64,000 nt of DNA from Acanthosepion esculentum. Taxonomy: Eukaryota > Mollusca > Cephalopoda > Sepiida > Sepiidae. Position 1 is the stretch's first letter. Every line of letters begins with the position of its first letter. Below, one piece after another: positions 49,688 to 63,575 of the stretch. The translations under genes and the position numbers were made by a program. The DNA is taken from NCBI GenBank assembly GCA_964036315.1, contig OZ038485.1:73094824-73158823 (forward strand), given 5' to 3'. A model generated the notes under the pieces. It was not told where the DNA came from. It made no database searches and saw nothing but the letters and a program-made list of their open reading frames with translations.

Positions 49688-52291
49688 GTTTTCTAAAGAT
49701 TTCAATAAGTAAATCAATTTTACACGCAACCGTGTTTAACGTTGAAAAACAAGCCAAAACAGCTTGCTTTTACACCTAAAATTCAATATTTTTCAAAACT
49801 TTGTAAAACTTAAAATTTGCAATATAACTTTGTGAAAACTGTTGAAACTTGTTGAAATCAATAGTTTTGGATCGATAACATATCGATTTTCAATAATTTT
49901 ATTGGTTTTCTAAAGATTTCAATAAGTAAATCAATTTTACACGCAACCGTGTTTAAGGTTGAAAAACCAGCCAAAACAGCTTGCTTTTACACCTAAAATT
50001 CAATATTTTTCAAAACTTTGTAAAACTTAAAATTTGCAATATAACTTTGTGAAAACTGTTGAAACTTGTTGAAATCAATAGTTTTCGATCGATAACATAT
50101 CGATTTTCAATAATTTCATTGGTTTTCTAATGATTTCAATAAGTAAATCAATTTTACAAACAACAGTGTTTAAGGTTGAAAAACCAGCCAAAACAGCTTG
50201 CTTTTACACCTAAAATTCAATATTTTTCAAAACTTTGTAAAACTTAAAATTTGCAATATAACTTTGTGAAAACTGTTGAAACTTGTTGAAATCAATAATT
50301 TTCGATCGATAACATATCGATTTTCAATAATTTTATTGGTTTTCTAAAGATTTCAATAAGTAAATCAATTTTACACGCAACCGTGTTTAACGTTGAAAAA
50401 CAAGCCAAAACAGCTTGCTTTTACACCTAAAATTCAATATTTTTCAAAACTTTGTAAAACTTAAAATTTGCAATATAACTTTGTGAAAACTGTTGAAAAT
50501 TGTTGAAATCAATAGTTTTCGATCGATAACATATCGATTTTCAATAATTTTATTGGTTTTCTAAAGATTTCAATAAGTAAATCAATTTTACAAACAACAG
50601 TGTTTAAGGTTGAAAAACCAGCCAAAACAGCTTGCTTTTACACCTAAAATTCAATATTTTTCAAAACTTTGTAAAACTTAAAATTTGCAATATAACTTTG
50701 TGAAAACTGTTGAAACTTGTTGAAATCAATAGTTTTCGATCGATAACATATCGATTTTCAATAATTTCATTGGTTTTCTAAAGATTTCAATAAGTAAATC
50801 AATTTTACACGCAACCGTGTTTAACGTTGAAAAACAAGCCAAAACAGCTTGCTTTTACACCTAAAATTCAATATTTTTCAAAACTTTGTAAAACTTAAAA
50901 TTTGCAATATAACTTTGTGAAATCTGTTGAAACTTGTTGAAATCAATAGTTTTCGATCGATAACATATCGATTTTCAATAATTTTATTGGTTTTCTAAAG
51001 ATTTCAATAAGTAAATCAATTTTACACGCAACCGTGTTTAACGTTGAAAAACAAGCCAAAACAGCTTGCTTTTACACCTAAAATTCAATATTTTTCAAAA
51101 CTTTGTAAAACTTAAAATTTGCAATATAACTTTGTGAAAACTGTTGAAACTTGTTGAAATCAATAGTTTTGGATCGATAACATATCGATTTTCAATAATT
51201 TTATTGGTTTTCTAAAGATTTCAATAAGTAAATCAATTTTACACGCAACCGTGTTTAAGGTTGAAAAACAAGCCAAAACAGCTTGCTTTTACACCTAAAA
51301 TTCAATATTTTTCAAAACTTTGTAAAACTTAAAATTTGCAATATAACTTTGTGAAAACTGTTGAAAATTGTTGAAATCAATAGTTTTCGATCGATAACAT
51401 ATCGATTTTCAATAATTTTATTGGTTTTCTAAAGATTTCAATAAGTAAATCAATTTTACACGCAACCGTGTTTAACGTTGAAAAACAAGCCAAAACAGCT
51501 TGCTTTTACACCTAAAATTCAATATTTTTCAAAACTTTGTAAAACTTAAAATTTGCAATATAACTTTGTGAAAACTGTTGAAACTTGTTGAAATCAATAG
51601 TTTTCGATCGATAACATATCGATTTTCAATAATTTTATTGGTTTTCTAAAGATTTCAATAAGTAAATCAATTTTACACGCAACCGTGTTTAAGGTTGAAA
51701 AACAAGCCAAAACAGCTTGCTTTTACACCTAAAATTCAATATTTTTCAAAACATTGTAAAACTTAAAATTTGCAATATAACTTTGTGAAAACTGTTGAAA
51801 ATTGTTGAAATCAATAGTTTTCGATCGATAACATATCGATTTTCAATAATTTTATTGGTTTTCTAAAGATTTCAATAAGTAAATCAATTTTTCATACAGC
51901 AGTGTTTAACGTTGAAAAAGAAGCCAAAACAGCTTCCTTTTACACCTAAAATTCAATATTTTTCAAAACTTTGTAAAACTTAAAATTTGCAATATAACTT
52001 TGTGAAAACTGTTGAAACTTGTTGAAATCAATAATTTTCGATCGATAACATATCGATTTTCAATAATTTTATTGGTTTTCTAAAGATTTCAATAAGTAAA
52101 TCAATTTTACACGCAACCGTGTTTAACGTTGAAAAACAAGCCAAAACAGCTTGCTTTTACACCTAAAATTCAATATTTTTCAAAACTTTGTAAAACTTAA
52201 AATTTGCAATATAACTTTGTGAAAACTGTTGAAAATTGTTGAAATCAATAGTTTTCGATCGATAACATATCGATTTTCAATAATTTTATTG
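49254..52291 (+). repeat. 14-monomer tandem unit, first copy (3038 bp)
   Basis: Markers in order: gctttctttt with atatagat (49254); ctaatg with acacgcaacc (49471); ttttggatc (49688); aaccagcc (49905); B type with ataattttcg (50122); gaaaattg (50339); aaccagcc (50556); gaaatc (50773); ttttggatc (50990); gaaaattg (51207); A type (51424); aaaacattg (51641); catacagcag with GAAGC/GCTTC and ataattttcg (51858); gaaaattg (52075). The first two monomers are shared with the end of the preceding 7.4-kb unit. Confidence 0.87.
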
Positions 52292-55200
52292 GTTTTCTAA
52301 AGATTTCAATAAGTAAATCAATTTTACACGCAACCGTGTTTAACGTTGAAAAACAAGCCAAAACAGCTTTCTTTTACACCTAAAATTCAATATTTTTCAA
52401 AACTTTGTAAAACTTAAAATTTGCAATATAACTTTGTGAAAACTGTTGAAACTTGTTGAAATCAATAGTTTTCGATCGATAACATATAGATTTTCAATAA
52501 TTTCATTGGTTTTCTAATGATTTCAATAAGTAAATCAATTTTACACGCAACCGTGTTTAACGTTGAAAAACAAGCCAAAACAGCTTGCTTTTACACCTAA
52601 AATTCAATATTTTTCAAAACTTTGTAAAACTTAAAATTTGCAATATAACTTTGTGAAAACTGTTGAAACTTGTTGAAATCAATAGTTTTCGATCGATAAC
52701 ATATCGATTTTCAATAATTTTATTGGTTTTCTAAAGATTTCAATAAGTAAATCAATTTTACACGCAACCGTGTTTAACGTTGAAAAACAAGCCAAAACAG
52801 CTTGCTTTTACACCTAAAATTCAATATTTTTCAAAACTTTGTAAAACTTAAAATTTGCAATATAACTTTGTGAAAACTGTTGAAACTTGTTGAAATCAAT
52901 AGTTTTGGATCGATAACATATCGATTTTCAATAATTTTATTGGTTTTCTAAAGATTTCAATAAGTAAATCAATTTTACACGCAACCGTGTTTAAGGTTGA
53001 AAAACCAGCCAAAACAGCTTGCTTTTACACCTAAAATTCAATATTTTTCAAAACTTTGTAAAACTTAAAATTTGCAATATAACTTTGTGAAAACTGTTGA
53101 AACTTGTTGAAATCAATAGTTTTCGATCGATAACATATCGATTTTCAATAATTTCATTGGTTTTCTAATGATTTCAATAAGTAAATCAATTTTACAAACA
53201 ACAGTGTTTAAGGTTGAAAAACCAGCCAAAACAGCTTGCTTTTACACCTAAAATTCAATATTTTTCAAAACTTTGTAAAACTTAAAATTTGCAATATAAC
53301 TTTGTGAAAACTGTTGAAACTTGTTGAAATCAATAATTTTCGATCGATAACATATCGATTTTCAATAATTTTATTGGTTTTCTAAAGATTTCAATAAGTA
53401 AATCAATTTTACACGCAACCGTGTTTAACGTTGAAAAACAAGCCAAAACAGCTTGCTTTTACACCTAAAATTCAATATTTTTCAAAACTTTGTAAAACTT
53501 AAAATTTGCAATATAACTTTGTGAAAACTGTTGAAAATTGTTGAAATCAATAGTTTTCGATCGATAACATATCGATTTTCAATAATTTTATTGGTTTTCT
53601 AAAGATTTCAATAAGTAAATCAATTTTACAAACAACAGTGTTTAAGGTTGAAAAACCAGCCAAAACAGCTTGCTTTTACACCTAAAATTCAATATTTTTC
53701 AAAACTTTGTAAAACTTAAAATTTGCAATATAACTTTGTGAAAACTGTTGAAACTTGTTGAAATCAATAGTTTTCGATCGATAACATATCGATTTTCAAT
53801 AATTTCATTGGTTTTCTAAAGATTTCAATAAGTAAATCAATTTTACACGCAACCGTGTTTAACGTTGAAAAACAAGCCAAAACAGCTTGCTTTTACACCT
53901 AAAATTCAATATTTTTCAAAACTTTGTAAAACTTAAAATTTGCAATATAACTTTGTGAAATCTGTTGAAACTTGTTGAAATCAATAGTTTTCGATCGATA
54001 ACATATCGATTTTCAATAATTTTATTGGTTTTCTAAAGATTTCAATAAGTAAATCAATTTTACACGCAACCGTGTTTAACGTTGAAAAACAAGCCAAAAC
54101 AGCTTGCTTTTACACCTAAAATTCAATATTTTTCAAAACTTTGTAAAACTTAAAATTTGCAATATAACTTTGTGAAAACTGTTGAAACTTGTTGAAATCA
54201 ATAGTTTTGGATCGATAACATATCGATTTTCAATAATTTTATTGGTTTTCTAAAGATTTCAATAAGTAAATCAATTTTACACGCAACCGTGTTTAAGGTT
54301 GAAAAACAAGCCAAAACAGCTTGCTTTTACACCTAAAATTCAATATTTTTCAAAACTTTGTAAAACTTAAAATTTGCAATATAACTTTGTGAAAACTGTT
54401 GAAAATTGTTGAAATCAATAGTTTTCGATCGATAACATATCGATTTTCAATAATTTTATTGGTTTTCTAAAGATTTCAATAAGTAAATCAATTTTACACG
54501 CAACCGTGTTTAACGTTGAAAAACAAGCCAAAACAGCTTGCTTTTACACCTAAAATTCAATATTTTTCAAAACTTTGTAAAACTTAAAATTTGCAATATA
54601 ACTTTGTGAAAACTGTTGAAACTTGTTGAAATCAATAGTTTTCGATCGATAACATATCGATTTTCAATAATTTTATTGGTTTTCTAAAGATTTCAATAAG
54701 TAAATCAATTTTACACGCAACCGTGTTTAAGGTTGAAAAACAAGCCAAAACAGCTTGCTTTTACACCTAAAATTCAATATTTTTCAAAACATTGTAAAAC
54801 TTAAAATTTGCAATATAACTTTGTGAAAACTGTTGAAAATTGTTGAAATCAATAGTTTTCGATCGATAACATATCGATTTTCAATAATTTTATTGGTTTT
54901 CTAAAGATTTCAATAAGTAAATCAATTTTTCATACAGCAGTGTTTAACGTTGAAAAAGAAGCCAAAACAGCTTCCTTTTACACCTAAAATTCAATATTTT
55001 TCAAAACTTTGTAAAACTTAAAATTTGCAATATAACTTTGTGAAAACTGTTGAAACTTGTTGAAATCAATAATTTTCGATCGATAACATATCGATTTTCA
55101 ATAATTTTATTGGTTTTCTAAAGATTTCAATAAGTAAATCAATTTTACACGCAACCGTGTTTAACGTTGAAAAACAAGCCAAAACAGCTTGCTTTTACAC

Positions 55201-55328
55201 CTAAAATTCAATATTTTTCAAAACTTTGTAAAACTTAAATTTGCAATATAACTTTGTGAAAACTGTTGAAAATTGTTGAAATCAATAGTTTTCGATCGAT
55301 AACATATCGATTTTCAATAATTTTATTG
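52292..55328 (+). repeat. 14-monomer tandem unit, second copy (3037 bp)
   Basis: All fourteen markers of 49254-52291 return at an offset of exactly 3038 bp, including aaaacattg (54679 monomer), catacagcag (54896) and both ataattttcg copies. The one difference I noticed is a single-base loss in the last monomer (55113: acttaaatttgc for acttaaaatttgc). Near identity implies a very recent duplication, or an assembly duplication. Confidence 0.87.
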
Positions 55329-58300
55329 GTTTTCTAAAGATTTCAATAAGTAAATCAATTTTACACGCAACCGTGTTTAACGTTGAAAAACAAGCCAAAA
55401 CAGCTTGCTTTTACACCTAAAATTCAATATTTTTCAAAACTTTGTAAAACTTAAAATTTGCAATATAACTTTGTGAAAACTGTTGAAAATTGTTGAAATC
55501 AATAGTTTTCGATCGATAACATATCGATTTTCAATAATTTTATTGGTTTTCTAAAGATTTCAATAAGTAAATCAATTTTACAAACAACAGTGTTTAAGGT
55601 TGAAAAACCAGCCAAAACAGCTTGCTTTTACACCTAAAATTCAATATTTTTCAAAACTGTGTAAAACTTAAAATTTGCAATATAACTTTGTGAAAACTGT
55701 TGAAACTTGTTGAAATCAATAGTTTTCGATCGATAACATATCGATTTTCAATAATTTCATTGGTTTTCTAAAGATTTCAATAAGTAAATCAATTTTACAC
55801 GCAACCGTGTTTAACGTTGAAAAACAAGCCAAAACAGCTTGCTTTTACACCTAAAATTCAATATTTTTCAAAACTTTGTAAAACTTAAAATTTGCAATAT
55901 AACTTTGTGAAATCTGTTGAAACTTGTTGAAATCAATAGTTTTCGATCGATAACATATCGATTTTCAATAATTTTATTGGTTTTCTAAAGATTTCAATAA
56001 GTAAATCAATTTTACACGCAACCGTGTTTAACGTTGAAAAACAAGCCAAAACAGCTTGCTTTTACACCTAAAATTCAATATTTTTCAAAACTTTGTAAAA
56101 CTTAAAATTTGCAATATAACTTTGTGAAAACTGTTGAAACTTGTTGAAATCAATAGTTTTGGATCGATAACATATCGATTTTCAATAATTTTATTGGTTT
56201 TCTAAAGATTTCAATAAGTAAATCAATTTTACACGCAACCGTGTTTAAGGTTGAAAAACAAGCCAAAACAGCTTGCTTTTACACCTAAAATTCAATATTT
56301 TTCAAAACTTTGTAAAACTTAAAATTTGCAATATAACTTTGTGAAAACTGTTGAAAATTGTTGAAATCAATAGTTTTCGATCGATAACATATCGATTTTC
56401 AATAATTTTATTGGTTTTCTAAAGATTTCAATAAGTAAATCAATTTTACACGCAACCGTGTTTAACGTTGAAAAACAAGCCAAAACAGCTTGCTTTTACA
56501 CCTAAAATTCAATATTTTTCAAAACTTTGTAAAACTTAAAATTTGCAATATAACTTTGTGAAAACTGTTGAAACTTGTTGAAATCAATAGTTTTGGATCG
56601 ATAACATATCGATTTTCAATAATTTTATTGGTTTTCTAAAGATTTCAATAAGTAAATCAATTTTACACGCAACCGTGTTTAAGGTTGAAAAACAAGCCAA
56701 AACAGCTTGCTTTTACACCTAAAATTCAATATTTTTCAAAACTTTGTAAAACTTCAAATTTGCAATATAACTTTGTGAAAACTGTTGAAAATTGTTGAAA
56801 TCAATAGTTTTCGATCGATAACATATCGATTTTCAATAATTTTATTGGTTTTCTAAAGTTTTCAATAAGTAAATCAATTTTACACGCAACCGTGTTTAAC
56901 GTTGAAAAACAAGCCAAAACAGCTTGCTTTTACACCTAAAATTCAATATTTTTCAAAACTTTGTAAAACTTAAAATTTGCAATATAACTTTGTGAAAACT
57001 GTTGAAACTTGTTGAAATCAATAGTTTTCGATCGATAACATATCGATTTTCAATAATTTTATTGGTTTTCTAAAGATTTCAATAAGTAAATCAATTTTAC
57101 ACGCAACCGTGTTTAACGTTGAAAAACAAGCCAAAACAGCTTGCTTTTACACCTAAAATTCAATATTTTTCAAAACTTTGTAAAACTTAAAATTTGCAAT
57201 ATAACTTTGTGAAAACTGTTGAAAATTGTTGAAATCAATAGTTTTCGATCGATAACATATCGATTTTCAATAATTTTATTGGTTTTCTAAAGATTTCAAT
57301 AAGTAAATCAATTTTACAAACAACAGTGTTTAAGGTTGAAAAACCAGCCAAAACAGCTTGCTTTTACACCTAAAATTCAATATTTTTCAAAACTTTGTAA
57401 AACTTAAAATTTGCAATATAACTTTGTGAAAACTGTTGAAACTTGTTGAAATCAATAGTTTTCGATCGATAACATATCGATTTTCAATAATTTCATTGGT
57501 TTTCTAAAGATTTCAATAAGTAAATCAATTTTACACGCAACCGTGTTTAACGTTGAAAAACAAGCCAAAACAGCTTGCTTTTACACCTAAAATTCAATAT
57601 TTTTCAAAACTTTGTAAAACTTAAAATTTGCAATATAACTTTGTGAAATCTGTTGAAACTTGTTGAAATCAATAGTTTTCGATCGATAACATATCGATTT
57701 TCAATAATTTTATTGGTTTTCTAAAGATTTCAATAAGTAAATCAATTTTACACGCAACCGTGTTTAAGGTTGAAAAACAAGCCAAAACAGCTTGCTTTTA
57801 CACCTAAAATTCAATATTTTTCAAAACTTTGTAAAACTTAAAATTTGCAATATAACTTTGTGAAAACTGTTGAAAATTGTTGAAATCAATAGTTTTCGAT
57901 CGATAACATATCGATTTTCAATAATTTTATTGGTTTTCTAAAGATTTCAATAAGTAAATCAATTTTACACGCAACCGTGTTTAACGTTGAAAAACAAGCC
58001 AAAACAGCTTGCTTTTACACCTAAAATTCAATATTTTTCAAAACTTTGTAAAACTTAAAATTTGCAATATAACTTTGTGAAAACTGTTGAAACTTGTTGA
58101 AATCAATAGTTTTGGATCGATAACATATCGATTTTCAATAATTTTATTGGTTTTCTAAAGATTTCAATAAGTAAATCAATTTTACACGCAACCGTGTTTA
58201 AGGTTGAAAAACAAGCCAAAACAGCTTGCTTTTACACCTAAAATTCAATATTTTTCAAAACTTTGTAAAACTTCAAATTTGCAATATAACTTTGTGAAAA

Positions 58301-61300
58301 CTGTTGAAAATTGTTGAAATCAATAGTTTTCGATCGATAACATATCGATTTTCAATAATTTTATTGGTTTTCTAAAGTTTTCAATAAGTAAATCAATTTT
58401 ACACGCAACCGTGTTTAACGTTGAAAAACAAGCCAAAACAGCTTGCTTTTACACCTAAAATTCAATATTTTTCAAAACTTTGTAAAACTTAAAATTTGCA
58501 ATATAACTTTGTGAAAACTGTTGAAACTTGTTGAAATCAATAGTTTTCGATCGATAACATATCGATTTTCAATAATTTTATTGGTTTTCTAAAGATTTCA
58601 ATAAGTAAATCAATTTTACACGCAACCGTGTTTAAGGTTGAAAAACAAGCCAAAACAGCTTGCTTTTACACCTAAAATTCAATATTTTTCAAAACTTTGT
58701 AAAACTTAAAATTTGCAATATAACTTTGTGAAAACTGTTGAAAATTGTTGAAATCAATAGTTTTCGATCGATAACATATCGATTTTCAATAATTTTATTG
58801 GTTTTCTAAAGATTTCAATAAGTAAATCAATTTTACACGCAACCGTGTTTAACGTTGAAAAACAAGCCAAAACAGCTTGCTTTTACACCTAAAATTCAAT
58901 ATTTTTCAAAACTTTGTAAAACTTAAAATTTGCAATATAACTTTGTGAAAACTGTTGAAAATTGTTGAAATCAATAGTTTTCGATCGATAACATATCGAT
59001 TTTCAATAATTTTATTGGTTTTCTAAAGTTTTCAATAAGTAAATCAATTTTACACGCAACCGTGTTTAACGTTGAAAAACAAGCCAAAACAGCTTGCTTT
59101 TACACCTAAAATTCAATATTTTTCAAAACTTTGTAAAACTTAAAATTTGCAATATAACTTTGTGAAAACTGTTGAAACTTGTTGAAATCAATAGTTTTCG
59201 ATCGATAACATATCGATTTTCAATAATTTTATTGGTTTTCTAAAGATTTCAATAAGTAAATCAATTTTACACGCAACCGTGTTTAAGGTTGAAAAACAAG
59301 CCAAAACAGCTTGCTTTTACACCTAAAATTCAATATTTTTCAAAACTTTGTAAAACTTAAAATTTGCAATATAACTTTGTGAAAACTGTTGAAAATTGTT
59401 GAAATCAATAGTTTTCGATCGATAACATATCGATTTTCAATAATTTTATTGGTTTTCTAAAGATTTCAATAAGTAAATCAATTTTACACGCAACCGTGTT
59501 TAACGTTGAAAAACAAGCCAAAACAGCTTGCTTTTACACCTAAAATTCAATATTTTTCAAAACTTTGTAAAACTTAAAATTTGCAATATAACTTTGTGAA
59601 AACTGTTGAAACTTGTTGAAATCAATAGTTTTGGATCGATAACATATCGATTTTCAATAATTTTATTGGTTTTCTAAAGATTTCAATAAGTAAATCAATT
59701 TTACACGCAACCGTGTTTAAGGTTGAAAAACAAGCCAAAACAGCTTGCTTTTACACCTAAAATTCAATATTTTTCAAAACTTTGTAAAACTTCAAATTTG
59801 CAATATAACTTTGTGAAAACTGTTGAAAATTGTTGAAATCAATAGTTTTCGATCGATAACATATCGATTTTCAATAATTTTATTGGTTTTCTAAAGATTT
59901 CAATAAGTAAATCAATTTTACACGCAACCGTGTTTAACGTTGAAAAACAAGCCAAAACAGCTTGCTTTTACACCTAAAATTCAATATTTTTCAAAACTTT
60001 GTAAAACTTAAAATTTGCAATATAACTTTGTGAAAACTGTTGAAACTTGTTGAAATCAATAGTTTTCGATCGATAACATATCGATTTTCAATAATTTTAT
60101 TGGTTTTCTAAAGATTTCAATAAGTAAATCAATTTTACACGCAACCGTGTTTAAGGTTGAAAAACAAGCCAAAACAGCTTGCTTTTACACCTAAAATTCA
60201 ATATTTTTCAAAACTTTGTAAAACTTAAAATTTGCAATATAACTTTGTGAAAACTGTTGAAACTTGTTGAAATCAATAGTTTTGGATGGATAACATATCG
60301 ATTTTCAATAATTTTATTGGTTTTCTAAAGATTTCAATAAGTAAATCAATTTTACACGCAACCGTATTTAACGTTGAAAAACAAGCCAAAACAGCTTGCT
60401 TTTACACCTAAAATTCAATATTTTTCAAAACTTTGTAAAACTTCAAATTTGCAATATAACTTTGTGAAAACTGTTGAAAATTGTTGAAATCAATAGTTTT
60501 CGATCGATAACATATCGATTTTCAATAATTTTATTGGTTTTCTAAAGTTTTCAATAAGTAAATCAATTTTACACGCAACCGTGTTTAACGTTGAAAAACA
60601 AGCCAAAACAGCTTGCTTTTACACCTAAAATTCAATATTTTTCAAAACTTTGTAAAACTTAAAATTTGCAATATAACTTTGTGAAAACTGTTGAAACTTG
60701 TTGAAATCAATAGTTTTCGATCGATAACATATCGATTTTCAATAATTTTATTGGTTTTCTAAAGATTTCAATAAGTAAATCAATTTTACACGCAACCGTG
60801 TTTAAGGTTGAAAAACAAGCCAAAACAGCTTGCTTTTACACCTAAAATTCAATATTTTTCAAAACTTTGTAAAACTTAAAATTTGCAATATAACTTTGTG
60901 AAAACTGTTGAAAATTGTTGAAATCAATAGTTTTCGATCGATAACATATCGATTTTCAATAATTTTATTGGTTTTCTAAAGATTTCAATAAGTAAATCAA
61001 TTTTACACGCAACCGTGTTTAACGTTGAAAAAGAAGCCAAAACAGCTTGCTTTTACACCTAAAATTCAATATTTTTCAAAACTTTGTAAAACTTAAAATT
61101 TGCAATATAACTTTGTGAAAACTGTTGAAACTTGTTGAAATCAATAGTTTTGGATCGATAACATATCGATTTTCAATAATTTTATTGGTTTTCTAAAGAT
61201 TTCAATAAGTAAATCAATTTTACACGCAACCGTGTTTAAGGTTGAAAAACAAGCCAAAACAGCTTGCTTTTACACCTAAAATTCAATATTTTTCAAAACT

Positions 61301-62055
61301 TTGTAAAACTTCAAATTTGCAATATAACTTTGTGAAAACTGTTGAAAATTGTTGAAATCAATAGTTTTCGATCGATAACATATCGATTTTCAATAATTTT
61401 ATTGGTTTTCTAAAGATTTCAATAAGTAAATCAATTTTACACGCAACCGTGTTTAACGTTGAAAAACAAGCCAAAACAGCTTGCTTTTACACCTAAAATT
61501 CAATATTTTTCAAAACTTTGTAAAACTTAAAATTTGCAATATAACTTTGTGAAAACTGTTGAAACTTGTTGAAATCAATAGTTTTCGATCGATAACATAT
61601 CGATTTTCAATAATTTTATTGGTTTTCTAAAGATTTCAATAAGTAAATCAATTTTACACGCAACCGTGTTTAAGGTTGAAAAACAAGCCAAAACAGCTTG
61701 CTTTTACACCTAAAATTCAATATTTTTCAAAACTTTGTAAAACTTAAAATTTGCAATATAACTTTGTGAAAACTGTTGAAAATTGTTGAAATCAATAGTT
61801 TTCGATCGATAACATATCGATTTTCAATAATTTTATTGGTTTTCTAAAGATTTCAATAAGTAAATCAATTTTACACGCAACCGTGTTTAACGTTGAAAAA
61901 CAAGCCAAAACAGCTTGCTTTTACACCTAAAATTCAATATTTTTCAAAACTTTGTAAAACTTAAAATTTGCAATATAACTTTGTGAAAACTGTTGAAACT
62001 TGTTGAAATCAATAGTTTTCGATCGATAACATATCGATTTTCAATAATTTTATTG
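55329..62055 (+). repeat. Region with 7-monomer spacing of the acttcaaat marker
   Basis: The private change acttcaaatt (for acttaaaatt) occurs in monomers 56631, 58150 and 59669, spaced exactly 1519 bp, and again at 60320 and 61188. In three of these cases it is followed by an agttttcaataa monomer (56848, 58367, 60537); another such copy is at 59018. The series aaccagcc (55546, 57282) then gaaatc (55763, 57499) also repeats. One monomer, 60971, has GAAGC paired with GCTTG, a mixed hairpin. Monomer 60103 has ggatgg, and 60320 has ccgtattt. A-type copies dominate, and B-type ctaatg copies are absent from this stretch. Confidence 0.75.
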
Positions 62056-63575
62056 GTTTTCTAAAGATTTCTATAAGTAAATCAATTTTTCATACAGCAG
62101 TGTTTAACGTTGAAAAAGAAGCCAAAACAGCTTCCTTTTACACCTAAAATTCAATATTTTTCAAAACTTTGTAAAACTTAAATTTTGCAATATAACTTTG
62201 TGAAAACTGTTGAAACTTGTTGAAATGAATACTTTTCGATCGGTAACATATCGATTTTCAATAATTTTATTGGTTTTCTAAAGATTTCAATAAGTAAATC
62301 AATTTTACACGCAACCGTGTTTAACGTTGAAAAACAAGCCAAAACAGCTTGCTTTTACACCTAAAATTCAATATTTTTCAAAACTTTGTAAAACTTAAAA
62401 TTTGCAATATAACTTTGTGAAAACTGTTGAAACTTGTTGAAATCAATACTTTTCGATCGATAACATATCGATTTTCAATAATTTTATTGGTTTTCTAAAG
62501 ATTTCAATAAGTAAATCAATTTTACAAACAACAGTGTTTAACGTTGAAAAACAAGCCAAAACAGCTTGCTTTTACACCTAAAATTCAATATTTTTCAAAA
62601 CTTATTTAAAACTTAAAATTTGCAATATAACTTTGTGAAAACTCTTGAAACTTGTTGAAATCAATACTTTTCGATCGGTAACATATCGATTTTCAATAAT
62701 TTTATTGGTTTTCTAAAGATTTCAATAAGTAAATCAATTTTACACGCAACCGTGTTTAAGGTTGAAAAACAAGCCAAAACAGCTTGCTTTTACACCTAAA
62801 ATTCAATATTTTTCAAAACTTTGTAAAACTTAAAATTTGCAATATAACTTTGTGAAAACTGTTGAAACTTGTTGAAATCAATAGTTTTCGATCGATAACA
62901 TATCGATTTTCAATAATTTCATTGGTCTTCTAATGATTTCAATAAGTAAATCAATTTTACAAACAACAGTGTTTAAGGTTGAAAAACAAGCCAAAACAGC
63001 TTGCTTTTACACCTAAAATTCAATATTTTTCAAAACTTTGTAAAACTTAAAATTTGCAATATAACTTTGTGAAATCTGTTGAAACTTGTTGAAATCAATA
63101 GTTTTCGATCGATAACATATCGATTTTCAATAATTTTATTGGTTTTCTAAAGATTTCAATAAGTAAATCAATTTTACACGCAACCGTGTTTAACCTTGAA
63201 AAACAAGCCAAAACAGCTTCCTTTTACACCTAAAATTCAATATTTTTCAGAACTTTGTAAAACTTAAAATTTGCAATATAACTTTGTGAAAACTGTTGAA
63301 ACTTGTTGAAATGAATACTTTTCGATCGGAAACATATCGATTTTCAATAATTTTATTGGTTTTCTAAAGATTTCAATAAGTAAATCAATTGTACAAACAA
63401 CCGTGTTTAAGGTTGAAAAACAAGCCAAAACAGCTTGCTTTTACACCTAAAATTCAATATTTTTCAAAACTTGGTAAAACTTAAAATTTGCAATATAACT
63501 TTGTGAAAACTGTTGAAACTTGTTGAAATCAATAGTTTTCGATCGATAACATATCGATTTTCAATAATTTTATTG
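62056..63575 (+). repeat. More diverged monomers near the right end
   Basis: Private changes cluster here. 62056: ttctataag, catacagcag, acttaaatttt variant, gaaatgaatacttttcg and cggtaac. 62273: atactttt. 62490 (218 bp): cttatttaaaac, ctcttg, cggtaac. 62925: ggtcttctaatg. 63142: aaccttg, gcttcc, ttcagaac, gaaatgaatac, cggaaac. 63359: caattgtac, acttggtaaaac. Monomers 62925 and 63793 share ggtcttctaatg, 868 bp (four monomers) apart. Satellite edges are homogenised less than interiors, so this may mark approach to an array end or an older segment. Confidence 0.75.
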
